Shown piece after piece: positions 1-7,839 of a stretch of 64,000 nucleotides of DNA; the stretch's first letter is position 1; every line of letters begins with the position of its first letter. The stretch is from Salipaludibacillus agaradhaerens (GTDB taxonomy: Bacteria; Bacillota; Bacilli; Bacillales; Salisediminibacteriaceae): assembly GCF_002019735.1 (NCBI RefSeq), contig NZ_KV917378.1:2506869-2570868 (forward strand), given 5' to 3'. The notes below the pieces were generated by a model, which saw only the letters and a program-made list of their open reading frames with translations, was not told where the DNA came from and made no database searches. A program made the translations under genes and the position numbers.

Positions 1-226
1 CCTCTGTTAACCGAGTAGGAGAAAGCTGGTCAGATTCAGGCTTTTCTGTTTGATAGTGGATATTTAATTCGAAATCCTTCGCTAGAAAAACAAGTTCATG
101 AAAATAGTCATTCTCTTGCTTTATATGTCTGTGATGTTGGATGGCTACGAAAATCATGAACATGACAATCATAACGCTCCCACATAGCAAAAACGTGTGT
201 GTTATCTCTTTGCTTCTATCCCTCAT
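1..226 (-). CDS. partial membrane-anchored protein, runs off left edge
   Basis: The reading frame is open from an ATG at 226 to the window edge, giving about 75 residues. That ATG overlaps the stop codon of the preceding gene, and an AAAGGAG ribosome binding site lies about 9 nt upstream, inside that gene. A short polar N-terminus is followed by one hydrophobic segment (about residues 12-28, rich in V, M, I, F) and then a hydrophilic region, so an N-terminal membrane anchor with the remainder outside is likely. It is the last visible member of the A/B membrane-protein series. I do not recognise the family; the overlap implies translational coupling with the upstream gene. Confidence 0.55.
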   Translation of the reverse strand, partial: MRDRSKEITHTFLLCGSVMIVMFMIFVAIQHHRHIKQENDYFHELVFLAKDFELNIHYQTEKPESDQLSPTRLTE

Positions 227-605
227 ATATGAATGCTCCTTTCATAAGTTTTTCACTTACTATAACGTAAATGCTAATAACAGAGGCACCCCCTCTTCTC
301 ACACAAAACGCCCCACGTAAGTTGATTAATTCCGTGATAGAAGCTGAAAGTCCTTCACGTTCTTCACCAATGTATACCTTTATGTTAGAAGTATTCCAGC
401 CTATTTTTCCTGCCAACACTGTGTATTCATCGTACTCTCTATAAAATACCCCGTTACTCATTGAATTTGGTAATCGTTCGCTCGATGATTCCTGCATTTC
501 CCACTCAAACCATGACTTTGATAGCGTCATGGCTCCAAGGTGGTCAAAACCCCTTTCAAAAATCACAATGGCAGACGATCCTTCATCTGACATTTTAATC
601 TCCAC
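216..605 (-). CDS. B-type protein, distal part (B4b), possibly frameshifted
   Basis: A 129-residue frame opens at a GTG at 605 that overlaps the end of the upstream frame by 11 bases and has only a weak ribosome binding site. The segment AIVIFERGFDHLGAM...WFEWEM matches the central motif of the B proteins downstream of the WXG100 cassette (ALAFYERGDWHAGIMEF...WFGWE), and the rest is collinear with their C-terminal half. No signal or membrane segment is present here, although the other B proteins all begin with one. I therefore think it is the C-terminal part of a B protein whose N-terminus is in the frame 595-861, either split by a frameshift or decoded as two coupled proteins. Confidence 0.5.
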   Translation of the reverse strand: MEIKMSDEGSSAIVIFERGFDHLGAMTLSKSWFEWEMQESSSERLPNSMSNGVFYREYDEYTVLAGKIGWNTSNIKVYIGEEREGLSASITELINLRGAFCVRRGGASVISIYVIVSEKLMKGAFIYEG

Positions 606-861
606 TATTCTTTTCCATTTCTGCTATACCAAACATTCTCAGGTTCATGTTGCCCCATTCATAAAAAACGATGGCATAATCATCTTCAATGAACGCCACA
701 TCGAGTACATTATAGATTGGCTCAGGGTATCTCAATGGTGTCAAGGCATTTTCTTCTAAATAGGCGCGATCGTCTACTGATACTAGGTTAATGATACCGA
801 CAAGTAGGATAATAACAATAATTACACCACTGACCAACGTCATTTTTCTTTTTATTGACAC
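595..861 (-). CDS. B-type protein, membrane-anchor part (B4a)
   Basis: This 88-residue frame starts at a GTG preceded by GAGAGGAG. Residues 7-28 form a hydrophobic segment typical of an uncleaved N-terminal anchor. Residues 50-75 (DVAFIEDDYAIVFYEWG) match the IAHIEIDGKYALAFYERG motif of the other B proteins. The frame then stops, and the neighbouring frame continues with B-like sequence. It follows A4 by 28 bases, keeping the A-then-B order of the locus. Either a frameshifted B gene or a natural split; sequence alone does not decide. Confidence 0.55.
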   Translation of the reverse strand: MSIKRKMTLVSGVIIVIILLVGIINLVSVDDRAYLEENALTPLRYPEPIYNVLDVAFIEDDYAIVFYEWGNMNLRMFGIAEMEKNSGD

Positions 862-889
862 TCTTTTTCTCCTCTCTGCATGTGAATAG

Positions 890-1363
890 TTATCTATCCA
901 ATCCTAACTTATCTTTTAGATCTTCATCCATACTTATATAGCTACCCGTTTCTATATAACTCATGATGATTCCAAAGCTAGGATTAGCCTCTCTAAACTC
1001 TTCCTCCCCCATTTTACTTTTATATTGTTTTCTAATACCATCATATGCTGCTATCACTTCACGCCAGTCGTTGCGTGCGATCGCCTCTTCTGGATACGAC
1101 AAAAACGGATACACTTCCGTAATCGCCTGCCACCGCTCAAGAAACTCTTCCGTACGATCTGTTGGTGAGAGTTCTACTTGGTAAGAGGAACCGTCACGAT
1201 AATAAGCAATATTTAGGTGATAAGACAAAGCCAGTGTATGTTTATAAGAATCGAATCCGCTATTGTCCTCTTGCTTGTTTACGACAAATACTATTGTCAT
1301 TGATACAGTTAATATAAATACTATTAATAGAATCGTGAGCCATTTTCGCTTAATTTTTTGCAT
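890..1363 (-). CDS. A-type membrane-anchored protein A4
   Basis: 157 residues with an N-terminal hydrophobic segment (about residues 9-28) after a basic start, then an external domain. The motif LERWQAITEVYPFLSYPEEA followed by NDW is the hallmark of the A family and is also found near the C-terminus of the large protein at 5434-6873. It is the most divergent of the four A copies (no DNLQQAF-type C-terminus). Start chosen at an ATG preceded by GAAAGGAA. Function unknown. By position (membrane-anchored, downstream of a putative T7SS effector, duplicated) an immunity or export-accessory role is conceivable; this is inference. Confidence 0.7.
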   Translation of the reverse strand: MQKIKRKWLTILLIVFILTVSMTIVFVVNKQEDNSGFDSYKHTLALSYHLNIAYYRDGSSYQVELSPTDRTEEFLERWQAITEVYPFLSYPEEAIARNDWREVIAAYDGIRKQYKSKMGEEEFREANPSFGIIMSYIETGSYISMDEDLKDKLGLDR

Positions 1364-1469
1364 AAATGTCTATTCCTTTCTACTTAATTAGATAAAGTTT
1401 GGCTTCTCAACGAAATAGTGAGCAGCCTATCCTGATGATGACGTCTTAAAAACACCTACTCATTCACAT

Positions 1470-1594
1470 ATAAAACGAACCTTCAATCAGGGGGAGTGAG
1501 TCAGGACATTCTCGGCCGTCTGCTCCGCCTAAATAGCATTACCTCTCCTCTCTATTTTGAGCTGGGAGGGTTACGGACGCTTATCTGTGATAAA
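1470..1594 (+). mobile_element. bcr1-like dispersed element, copy 1 (left hairpin partly lost)
   Basis: The segment begins ATAAAACGAACCTTCAATCA and ends ACGGACGCTTATCTGTGATAAA, the ends of the repeat that recurs through the window. The second hairpin (CCGCCTAAATAG ... CTATTTTGAGCTGGG) is recognisable, while the first is shortened. It sits between the B3 terminator and A4, directly beside the promoter block of A4. Confidence 0.75.
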
Positions 1595-1651
1595 GTCAAT
1601 GCCTACTATTATAAGGAAAAGAAGGGACCGTGGTAACAGGCAAAAGTCATG
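1592..1651 (-). promoter_or_regulatory. shared promoter block upstream of A4/B4
   Basis: On the minus strand the block reads CATGACTTTT, about 28 bases, then TTATAATAGTAGGCATTGAC. A TATAAT box lies at 1608-1613. The same block stands upstream of the WXG100 operon (8207-8266) and, more diverged, of A3 (2963-3021), so three units of this locus appear to share one promoter architecture. Confidence 0.6.
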
Positions 1652-1733
1652 TTCTGGGGAAAATGGAAGGAAGATAAGACAAGAAGGGTAGTTCTAAAGA
1701 CTCTCGTTAACTTTCTGATTCTATTAAAAGTCT

Positions 1734-1766
1734 AAAAAGCTACATTGGGAAAGTTCCAATGTAGCT
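1734..1766 (-). terminator. intrinsic terminator after B3
   Basis: A perfect 11-bp stem (AGCTACATTGG / CCAATGTAGCT) with a 7-base loop is followed on the minus strand by a run of T. Related AGCTACA hairpins follow B1 and B2, marking each A-B pair as a unit. Confidence 0.85.
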
Positions 1767-1793
1767 TAGTAACACTATAATCCTTTAGCTTGT

Positions 1794-2351
1794 TTACTCG
1801 ACTGTTCGATTGAGCCCCTCATTCGGTTCATCAGGCATCTTTACTTCATTTAGTTTGTCACCATTTTTATCGTACGTGGTGACGATCGCTCCTGCTAAAT
1901 CCTCTGTGTCGGAATAGTAAAACCAACGTCGATATGTATTTTCCCCTTTAACGATTGGTGCTGAGTATGACTCACCATTTTGAAGTTCCACAGTCACACT
2001 ATCCACACCTGAATAAACTGCTTGTTGGATAATTGAGAAATGCATTAGTTCGATAAATTGTGGATTTCTCTCAACATCTTCAGTGTTTGCACTTATAAAT
2101 TCCCAGCCAAACCACGTTTTCTTAAATTCCATGATCCCTGCATGCCAATCTCCCCGCTCATAAAAAGCTAATGCATACTTACCGTCTATTTCAATATGGG
2201 CTATATCTGGTATCGGCGTCCAGTAAAATTCATGTACCTTATCTTCTATCATTTGAGAATCATCTTTAATAACTAAATAGATAGAAAGGACTCCGATGAG
2301 CAGCACCATACCAACACATATAGCTAAACCCTTTTTAAATTTTTTGGACAT
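1794..2351 (-). CDS. B-type membrane-anchored protein B3
   Basis: About 185 residues starting at the ATG preceded by AGAGGTGGAACA; an ATG 24 bases earlier overlaps the A3 stop but lacks a good site, and B1 and B2 also begin MS-K. Residues 7-25 form one membrane segment. The external domain carries IAHIEIDGKYALAFYERG, HAGIMEF, WFGWEF and a C-terminal WFYYSDTEDL...TTYDK...P.EP motif. B3 is nearly identical over long stretches to B1, and A3 likewise to A1, so the A3-B3 pair is a recent duplicate of A1-B1. The last gene of its unit: the terminator begins 28 bases downstream. Function unknown. Confidence 0.75.
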   Translation of the reverse strand: MSKKFKKGLAICVGMVLLIGVLSIYLVIKDDSQMIEDKVHEFYWTPIPDIAHIEIDGKYALAFYERGDWHAGIMEFKKTWFGWEFISANTEDVERNPQFIELMHFSIIQQAVYSGVDSVTVELQNGESYSAPIVKGENTYRRWFYYSDTEDLAGAIVTTYDKNGDKLNEVKMPDEPNEGLNRTVE

Positions 2352-2374
2352 TGTTCCACCTCTATTTAATGACA

Positions 2375-2875
2375 TTACTGTGCTTCTTTCTCATAGTCTA
2401 TCCCCGCTTCTTCAAACGCTTGTTGTAAATTGTCTGAGACGGAATCATTATAAATAAAACCTCTTATTCCCCCTTGTTTATCAAGCTTTTCTCGTTCCTC
2501 TTTTTCTTTTGTATCACGATAATTCTCATATTCAGTCAAACATTCCCTTAATATGTCATAAGCCTCAAGCCACTTATTTTCTGATATTAAGTCTTCAGGG
2601 TACTCAATGACTGGTAACGCTTCGGCGGCGATCTTCCATCTATCAACAACAGTTTGTGTCTCTGCTGTCGGATAAAATGTTACTTCAATTGAGCCATCAT
2701 CTAAACGTTCATAATACGCACCTAGCCTGAAATTATTCACTACAATTTCATGCCGATCCCTCTCCCATACTTCTTCAAGCTTCTTTTCTTTTGCTTCATT
2801 ATACTTAATAATGCTAAAAATTATTGTCATTATAATAAGAACCGTGATGACTAGTTTTAGATGTCTTTTTGTCAT
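2375..2875 (-). CDS. A-type membrane-anchored protein A3
   Basis: 166 residues: a basic start, a hydrophobic segment (about residues 7-24), a charged coiled stretch, then the A-family motif DRWKIAAEALPVIEYPEDLI...NKW and a C-terminal DNLQQAFEEAGIDYE. The same motif order is present in A1, A2 and, without the anchor, at the C-terminus of the large protein 5434-6873. It precedes B3 and shares its unit. Its promoter block lies at 2963-3021. Not recognised as a named family. Confidence 0.75.
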   Translation of the reverse strand: MTKRHLKLVITVLIIMTIIFSIIKYNEAKEKKLEEVWERDRHEIVVNNFRLGAYYERLDDGSIEVTFYPTAETQTVVDRWKIAAEALPVIEYPEDLISENKWLEAYDILRECLTEYENYRDTKEKEEREKLDKQGGIRGFIYNDSVSDNLQQAFEEAGIDYEKEAQ

Positions 2876-2962
2876 ATTAAATTCAACCTCGCCTTACAAT
2901 ATAGTCATTACTAAATAATAGATTGATGCTTTGATGCTTGACACTGGTGTTACTCACCTATA

Positions 2963-3021
2963 AAGCCAACCTAATATTATATGGGGAAAAGAAAGACCTC
3001 TGTTAACACCCAAAAGTCATG
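2963..3021 (-). promoter_or_regulatory. shared promoter block upstream of A3/B3
   Basis: Minus-strand CATGACTTTT (3012-3021) is followed by TTAACA and, 19 bases on, by TATAAT (2976-2981), with a pyrimidine-rich TTTCTTTTCC spacer as in the blocks before A4 and the WXG100 operon. Confidence 0.55.
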
Positions 3022-3093
3022 GAGGAAATGAAAGTAAGATAAGAGGAAGGCATGTAGCACTAAAGATAGAAAGGAACTCGTTTAAAAACAAGC

Positions 3094-3127
3094 AAAAAGC
3101 TACATCAGCATCTTACCCAATGTAGCT
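3094..3127 (-). terminator. intrinsic terminator after B2
   Basis: AGCTACAT / ATGTAGCT arms around a 14-base loop, followed on the minus strand by five T. Same arm sequence as the terminators after B1 and B3. Confidence 0.75.
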
Positions 3128-3148
3128 CCACCTATAAATCAATAACTA

Positions 3149-3742
3149 TTAATAGTCATTATCGTTCTTATACTGTGTGACTACTCCTCCACTCGGTTCA
3201 TCAGGAATCTGTATTTCTTCCACTACTTGCCCGTCCTTATCATACGTGGTGACAGTGGCCTCTGCTAAATCCTCAGTGTCGGAATAGTAATACCAACGGT
3301 CGGGATTGATCGCATAAATCTCCTCACCCGTCCCATTTCCTTCCTTTAATAACGCCGGGTATGTATCACCATTTCTCAGCTTTACGTGCACCTCTTCTAT
3401 ATTAGGGCGATCTGAGTAATGAATAACAGAATAGTTTTCTAATTCAACAAATTGTAGACCGCCATATATCAATTCGCTTACTCCACTCGTCATTTTCCAC
3501 CCTAACAGCGTTCTTTCAAATTCTATGATACCTGCATGCTGATCATTTCCCCATACATAAATAGCTAACGCATAATCATCATCTATCATTTCGATATGAG
3601 CGATATGTGTTCTCCATTGATTTAACGAATAAATCTCTTGTTCTATTTGTTTATAGTCATCTTTTAAAAAGAAGAACCAACTGATAAATAGAAGTAACGA
3701 CACACCACATATAATAAGTGATATTTTTAGCTTTTTTGACAT
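3149..3742 (-). CDS. B-type membrane-anchored protein B2
   Basis: 197 residues. Residues 7-26 are a membrane segment; the external domain has IAHIEMIDDDYALAIYVWG, HAGIIEFERTLLGWK and the C-terminal WYYYSDTEDLAEATVTTYDK...P.EP motif. It is clearly B-type but more divergent than B1/B3. It follows A2 by about 50 bases and ends just before a terminator of the series. Start at an ATG after GGGATAGGGAA. Function unknown. Confidence 0.75.
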   Translation of the reverse strand: MSKKLKISLIICGVSLLLFISWFFFLKDDYKQIEQEIYSLNQWRTHIAHIEMIDDDYALAIYVWGNDQHAGIIEFERTLLGWKMTSGVSELIYGGLQFVELENYSVIHYSDRPNIEEVHVKLRNGDTYPALLKEGNGTGEEIYAINPDRWYYYSDTEDLAEATVTTYDKDGQVVEEIQIPDEPSGGVVTQYKNDNDY

Positions 3743-3793
3743 TTCCCTATCCCGCCTTACTCGATATTATGATTCACAAATGGTCGTGCTCGC

Positions 3794-4240
3794 TTACTCA
3801 TACTCAATTCCCGCCTTATTAAACTTTTGTTGTACGTGGTCTCTCACACTACCAGAATAAATAAACGCCATAATTTGTTCAAATTCATCACCTTTGTTTT
3901 CCACTCTCATTTCATGACGCCATTCTTCCATAATCGCATCCGCTTTTAACCAATCATTATTGTTGATGGCTTCTTCTGGATAGATCACTTCTTCATAAAT
4001 ATTAGCGATAATTTCCCACCTCTCCATGATCAATTCGGTAGTTGGGGTCGGATAAAACGCCACTTCAATAGGGTCTGTACTCGTAAAATAAATTCCTAAG
4101 GAGTTCTGACTTGCTACTTCCCAGTATTCTAGTAACTCTTCATTCTCCACCATATCCTGGATAGCTGTATGATAGATGATTAAGAAAGCTGATATCACCA
4201 TGATGGTCGGAATCAATATACTTTTCCAACGTTTTTTCAT
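3794..4240 (-). CDS. A-type membrane-anchored protein A2
   Basis: 148 residues from the ATG preceded by AAAGGTGAAAAA; a TTG 24 bases upstream would extend the frame but lies against the B1 terminator. A basic start and hydrophobic segment (about 6-24) are followed by FYPTPTTELIMERW, the A-family motif YPEEAI...NDW and a C-terminal DHVQQKFNKAGIEYE. There is no room for a promoter between this start and the B1 terminator, so A2-B2 probably depend on read-through. Confidence 0.72.
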   Translation of the reverse strand: MKKRWKSILIPTIMVISAFLIIYHTAIQDMVENEELLEYWEVASQNSLGIYFTSTDPIEVAFYPTPTTELIMERWEIIANIYEEVIYPEEAINNNDWLKADAIMEEWRHEMRVENKGDEFEQIMAFIYSGSVRDHVQQKFNKAGIEYE

Positions 4241-4265
4241 TTTTTCACCTTTTTCTTTTTTCAAT

Positions 4266-4300
4266 TAAAAAGCTACACCGGCTGATTGCCCAATGTAGCT
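4266..4300 (-). terminator. intrinsic terminator after B1
   Basis: AGCTACA / TGTAGCT arms with an imperfect inner stem, followed on the minus strand by a short T run that leads straight into the ribosome binding site of A2. It may be leaky. Confidence 0.65.
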
Positions 4301-4333
4301 GACTCCATATTTATTTACCTCGTTACCATCAAT

Positions 4334-4894
4334 CTAGTCCACTGTCCCACTCAACCCTTCATTCGGTTCAGCAGGCATCTTTACTTCATTTAGTTTGTCA
4401 CCATTTTTATCGTACGTGGTGACGATTGCACCTCCTAAATCCTCTGTGTCAGAATAATAAAACCAACGCCGGTATGTATTTTCGCTGTTTACTATTGGGG
4501 GTGAGTATGTCTCACCATTTTGAAGTTCCACAGTCACACTGTCCACATTTGGATAAATTGCTTGTTGGATAATAGAGAAATGCGTTAGCTCGATAAATTG
4601 TGGATTTAACTTGGCATCTTCAGTAGTTGCACTTAAAAGTTCCCAGCCAAACCATGTTTTTTTAAGCTCCATGACTCCCGCATGTGATTGCCAATCTCCT
4701 CGTTCGTAAAAGGCTAACGCATACTGACCATCTATTTCAATATGGGCTATATCTGGTGTTCTTGCATAATAAGACACGACCTCATCTTCTATCATTTGAT
4801 GATCATCTTTTATAACCAAATAGATAAAAATAGCTCCGATAAGCAGCCCCACACCACTACATATCGTCAGTACTTTTTTTAATTTATTGGACAT
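4334..4894 (-). CDS. B-type membrane-anchored protein B1
   Basis: 186 residues with a membrane segment at about 9-25, IAHIEIDGQYALAFYERG, HAGVMELKKTWFGWE and WFYYSDTEDLGGAIVTTYDK. It is the close twin of B3. ATG preceded by GAGGTGAAACA; 36 bases downstream of A1. The external part is about 150 residues and predicted to face outward because of the short basic N-terminus. Unknown function; the pairing with an A protein is kept in all four modules. Confidence 0.75.
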   Translation of the reverse strand: MSNKLKKVLTICSGVGLLIGAIFIYLVIKDDHQMIEDEVVSYYARTPDIAHIEIDGQYALAFYERGDWQSHAGVMELKKTWFGWELLSATTEDAKLNPQFIELTHFSIIQQAIYPNVDSVTVELQNGETYSPPIVNSENTYRRWFYYSDTEDLGGAIVTTYDKNGDKLNEVKMPAEPNEGLSGTVD

Positions 4895-4930
4895 TGTTTC
4901 ACCTCTATTATCATGACATTACCGTTCTTC

Positions 4931-5419
4931 TCACTCATAGTCTATTCCGGCCTCGTCAAAAGCTTGTTGTAAGTTGTCTGAGACGTCATTACTTCCAATA
5001 AATCCTTTAACATCATCTTTTAATACAAACGTTTTTTGTCCTTCTTCACTTTTACTTTCATAGTACTCATCATATTCAATTAAAAGGTCTCCTAACATGT
5101 CATAAGCTTCAACCCACTTATTTTCCGATATTAAGTCTTCTGGATACACAATGACTGGTAACACTTTTGCAGCTAACTCCCATCTGTCTACCTTGTCCTG
5201 TGTAGCTTTGGACGGGTAAAAATTCGTTTCAATTGACCCATCCTCCAATCGCTCATAATACGTACTTAGGTCGAAGAAGATTACTACATATTCATACAAG
5301 CTTACTTCCCTCGCTTCTTCCTGCTTTTCCTCTTTTGCTTCTTGACACTTGTTAATACTAAAGATCACAGCGCTTATGATGAGAACCATGATGGCTAGTT
5401 TTAGATGTCTTTTTTTCAT
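4931..5419 (-). CDS. A-type membrane-anchored protein A1
   Basis: 162 residues: MKKRHLKLAIMV start, one hydrophobic segment (7-22), then FYPSKATQDKVDRW, YPEDLI...NKW and a C-terminal DNLQQAFDEAGIDYE. It follows the large protein by only about 14 bases and is the first gene after it, so it is the module most tightly tied to the WXG100 operon. Near-twin of A3. The A domain is homologous to residues of about 385-479 of the upstream large protein. Confidence 0.75.
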   Translation of the reverse strand: MKKRHLKLAIMVLIISAVIFSINKCQEAKEEKQEEAREVSLYEYVVIFFDLSTYYERLEDGSIETNFYPSKATQDKVDRWELAAKVLPVIVYPEDLISENKWVEAYDMLGDLLIEYDEYYESKSEEGQKTFVLKDDVKGFIGSNDVSDNLQQAFDEAGIDYE

Positions 5420-5433
5420 ACTTTCACCTTTTC

Positions 5434-6873
5434 TTAATCGTCATCTTCTTGTTTTGTTGTAATCTCTTCAAGCGTTTTCCCATCCAGATCACCATCCAAT
5501 ATATAGTCGATCAGACCTATGTATAAATTACTTTCAGAAAATTCGGCTCTGACTTCCCCATAAACATCACCTACTTTATTCCAATCCTGATTGCGAACGG
5601 CTGCTTCAGGGAATGGTATATTAGGATTAACATGGTGAAGTTCTTCCCATCTGTCAATTCTCTCATACGACCTATCAGTAGTAAACAGCTGATACTGAGC
5701 ATCAGAATATTTGTTTGTAGTTACAACCATCACTTCCATCTCAAGTGCATCTGCATTAATTTCTAAACCTTTTCGGTCTATCCTTGTTTCAAGGTCTTTT
5801 TTTCCTTCATAAAAATCCCCAAATGTCGACATAGCATCTAAGCCAATACCAACTCTCGGAATTTCACTCAATATTCTACCCGGCATTTCTTTCATCCAAA
5901 AGTTTTGACTATATCCTTCATACTCTTTTACTAACTCTAATTTTTCATCTTTTCCTAACTCTGCACCAGCCAACCTTCCATTGTAAATATTAACAGTATA
6001 AGTGTCCGACCTCATATATTGGTCCATCAAGTAGTGGGTTCTTCCCGAATCATATGAATATTTATTCCCTACTCTAATTTCTCCTGTCATCATATATTTA
6101 TCTGGCTCATCCACAGATGCACTATCTAATTTTATCGTTATATCTAATTCTTCTAAATTGTCTTCCCTAGTTCTTAGCTTGGCAGTATTAATATAAGCTT
6201 TCGAATTTTTTAAAATGGCTAAGTACCCGTAAAGTAACTTATGGCCATTATCTGGTTCATAGTTACTTATTAATAAATAAGCTTGAAGTTCCGCAATATA
6301 CTGATCGAGATCTTCTTCTGACTTTAGCAACTGATTTAAACGTGCTTCTACTTCTTCAAAATTCTCACTTCTAATTAACTCTGAAATCTCTTCAAATTCT
6401 TCAATCTTTTCATCCGTTAGTACTTCATTTTGTATATACTGATACAATATCTCCCTTTCAGCATACGTTAAGCCTTCTTCTGTTAACATTTTCTCCATTA
6501 AACGGGCGCACAGGACATCATCTTTAAACATAGCGGATTGTAGCTTCTCTATATCTAAAGCACCTAAGTTCGCTCCACCTTTACCTAAGTCACCTTTGAA
6601 TGAATCTATCGTAGTAGAAAGTGCGATAAAGCCGTCTGTAGCTTGTTGAAAATTCGTTGCCGCTTCGCTATCCACTTCAACCATGTTCTCCCAGTAATTT
6701 GTTATTGCCGTGCGATTAAGTTTTGCAGCCTCATAATCTGCTTTTAAGTGTACGTCTTCATTTCCCCCTATGGCAACAAAGGCGTTTGTATAAGAAATAT
6801 ATTCTCCCATGACCAATGTATATTCAGTTAGCATGTCATTCAATTGTTGTCTATCTGCAATATAATTCCCCAT
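5434..6873 (-). CDS. large T7SS-associated effector-like protein with A-type C-terminal domain
   Basis: 479 residues from the ATG with GAGGTG six bases upstream (a GTG nine bases earlier is possible). The N-terminal 230 residues are strongly helical, as in LXG/WXG-type secretion modules, but I see no canonical LXG signature. The middle is mixed alpha/beta, with IRVGNKYSYDSGRTHYLMDQ and a moderately hydrophobic stretch. The C-terminal 95 residues carry LFTTDRSYERIDRWEEL...PFPEAA...QDW, the same motif as the downstream A proteins. Position: fourth in an operon after two WXG100-like genes and a coiled-coil gene, the layout of ywqHIJ-type polymorphic-toxin loci. No known toxin catalytic motif is visible. 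Effector function is inferred from context only. Confidence 0.65.
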   Translation of the reverse strand: MGNYIADRQQLNDMLTEYTLVMGEYISYTNAFVAIGGNEDVHLKADYEAAKLNRTAITNYWENMVEVDSEAATNFQQATDGFIALSTTIDSFKGDLGKGGANLGALDIEKLQSAMFKDDVLCARLMEKMLTEEGLTYAEREILYQYIQNEVLTDEKIEEFEEISELIRSENFEEVEARLNQLLKSEEDLDQYIAELQAYLLISNYEPDNGHKLLYGYLAILKNSKAYINTAKLRTREDNLEELDITIKLDSASVDEPDKYMMTGEIRVGNKYSYDSGRTHYLMDQYMRSDTYTVNIYNGRLAGAELGKDEKLELVKEYEGYSQNFWMKEMPGRILSEIPRVGIGLDAMSTFGDFYEGKKDLETRIDRKGLEINADALEMEVMVVTTNKYSDAQYQLFTTDRSYERIDRWEELHHVNPNIPFPEAAVRNQDWNKVGDVYGEVRAEFSESNLYIGLIDYILDGDLDGKTLEEITTKQEDDD

Positions 6874-6883
6874 ATGACTCACC

Positions 6884-7402
6884 TCACATTTGTAATGTTC
6901 TTAGTGTACTTCTAGAACTGGCTATTTCCGCTTTTAATGAATGTATCCGGCTTCGGTTACTCGCCATGAGTTGGTCTAACTGCATTAATTTCGCCCGTTG
7001 GTTCTCTATCTGTTGTTCAAGGTCCTTTGCTTTTAATTCTTTATTATTAATTCTATCAGCCATTGTCAAAAGCTTAGATTGCTGCTCTTGTTGAATATCT
7101 ACCAAACGGGCTTGCATTGCTTCAAATGCCTTGCTTTCTAAACGTCCGTGCTCAAAGAATTTGATTTTTTTCATCCGGGACCCTGCACCTTGTGTAAGCT
7201 CCTCAAGCTTTTCCAATTGTTGATCCATCTTCTTGATTTGTTCCAGTAATTTTTCTAATTCAACTTCAAGACTATGAATGACTCCCAACGTCTGATCATA
7301 AGCATTCTGATGAGATACATTCTGAGAATAAAGGGAGCTTAAACTATTTTCTCGAGAAGTAATTTGACCTTTGTACTTAGAAATTAACTGACTATTGTCC
7401 AT
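6884..7402 (-). CDS. coiled-coil protein of WXG100/LXG locus (DUF5082/YwqH-like)
   Basis: 172 residues from the ATG preceded by AAAGGGTG (frame open 12 bases further). Almost entirely predicted coiled coil, rich in Q, E, K and L, with no signal peptide or membrane segment. Small helical partners of this type (YwqH class) accompany LXG effectors in Bacillus and act as secretion partners or chaperones. It sits immediately before the large protein (about 10 bases between them), and after a strong hairpin at 7431-7464. Family assignment by resemblance in size, composition and position, not by a diagnostic motif. Confidence 0.6.
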   Translation of the reverse strand: MDNSQLISKYKGQITSRENSLSSLYSQNVSHQNAYDQTLGVIHSLEVELEKLLEQIKKMDQQLEKLEELTQGAGSRMKKIKFFEHGRLESKAFEAMQARLVDIQQEQQSKLLTMADRINNKELKAKDLEQQIENQRAKLMQLDQLMASNRSRIHSLKAEIASSRSTLRTLQM

Positions 7403-7430
7403 TACGGTTATCACCCTTTGATAAATCGTT

Positions 7431-7464
7431 AGGAAAATTTAAAGCAGCTTCTTTAAATTTTCCT
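7431..7464 (-). other. perfect hairpin between the WXG100 genes and the coiled-coil gene
   Basis: A 14-bp perfect stem (AGGAAAATTTAAAG / CTTTAAATTTTCCT) with a six-base loop and no T run after it on the minus strand. It may be an mRNA processing or stabilising structure separating abundant WXG100 transcripts from the rest. Confidence 0.6.
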
Positions 7465-7509
7465 GCTTTCATTCTTTTCATATAATGTCAAAGCCTTTCT
7501 TACATAACC

Positions 7510-7830
7510 TTATTGTCCTTCAACATAATTATTCACTCGTCTTTCAAAGCTAGTGCTAATTTCTGCATCTTTTTCTTCAAACTTTTCGATCGACGTATCT
7601 AATGTAGCCAATATTTCTGTCATAAGAGACTGTGTTTTTTCTAGTGTCTTAAAGACATTTACACGCATATCTTCGTGGGCTTTTTGCGCTTCTCCTTCCC
7701 ACGAAGCTGTGGCAACGTATAAATCATAAATTTTATCCTTCACATTATCCATACGTTCTGTCGGTACTTGTCTCGCTTTTCCTATTAAACTTTCAACAGC
7801 AGCTGGATCTACTTTTATTTGTAAAGTCAT
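7510..7830 (-). CDS. WXG100-family protein
   Basis: 106 residues, all helical. The central ATASWEGEAQKAHEDM carries the W-x-G turn between two helices that defines the WXG100 (ESAT-6-like) family, at the usual mid-protein position and usual length. Such proteins are exported as dimers by the type VII (Yuk/Ess) system or serve as partners of LXG toxins. No EssC, YukD or other translocon gene is in this window, so the secretion machinery must lie elsewhere. RBS GAGGTGATAGG. Confidence 0.85.
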   Translation of the reverse strand: MTLQIKVDPAAVESLIGKARQVPTERMDNVKDKIYDLYVATASWEGEAQKAHEDMRVNVFKTLEKTQSLMTEILATLDTSIEKFEEKDAEISTSFERRVNNYVEGQ

Positions 7831-7839
7831 CCTATCACC

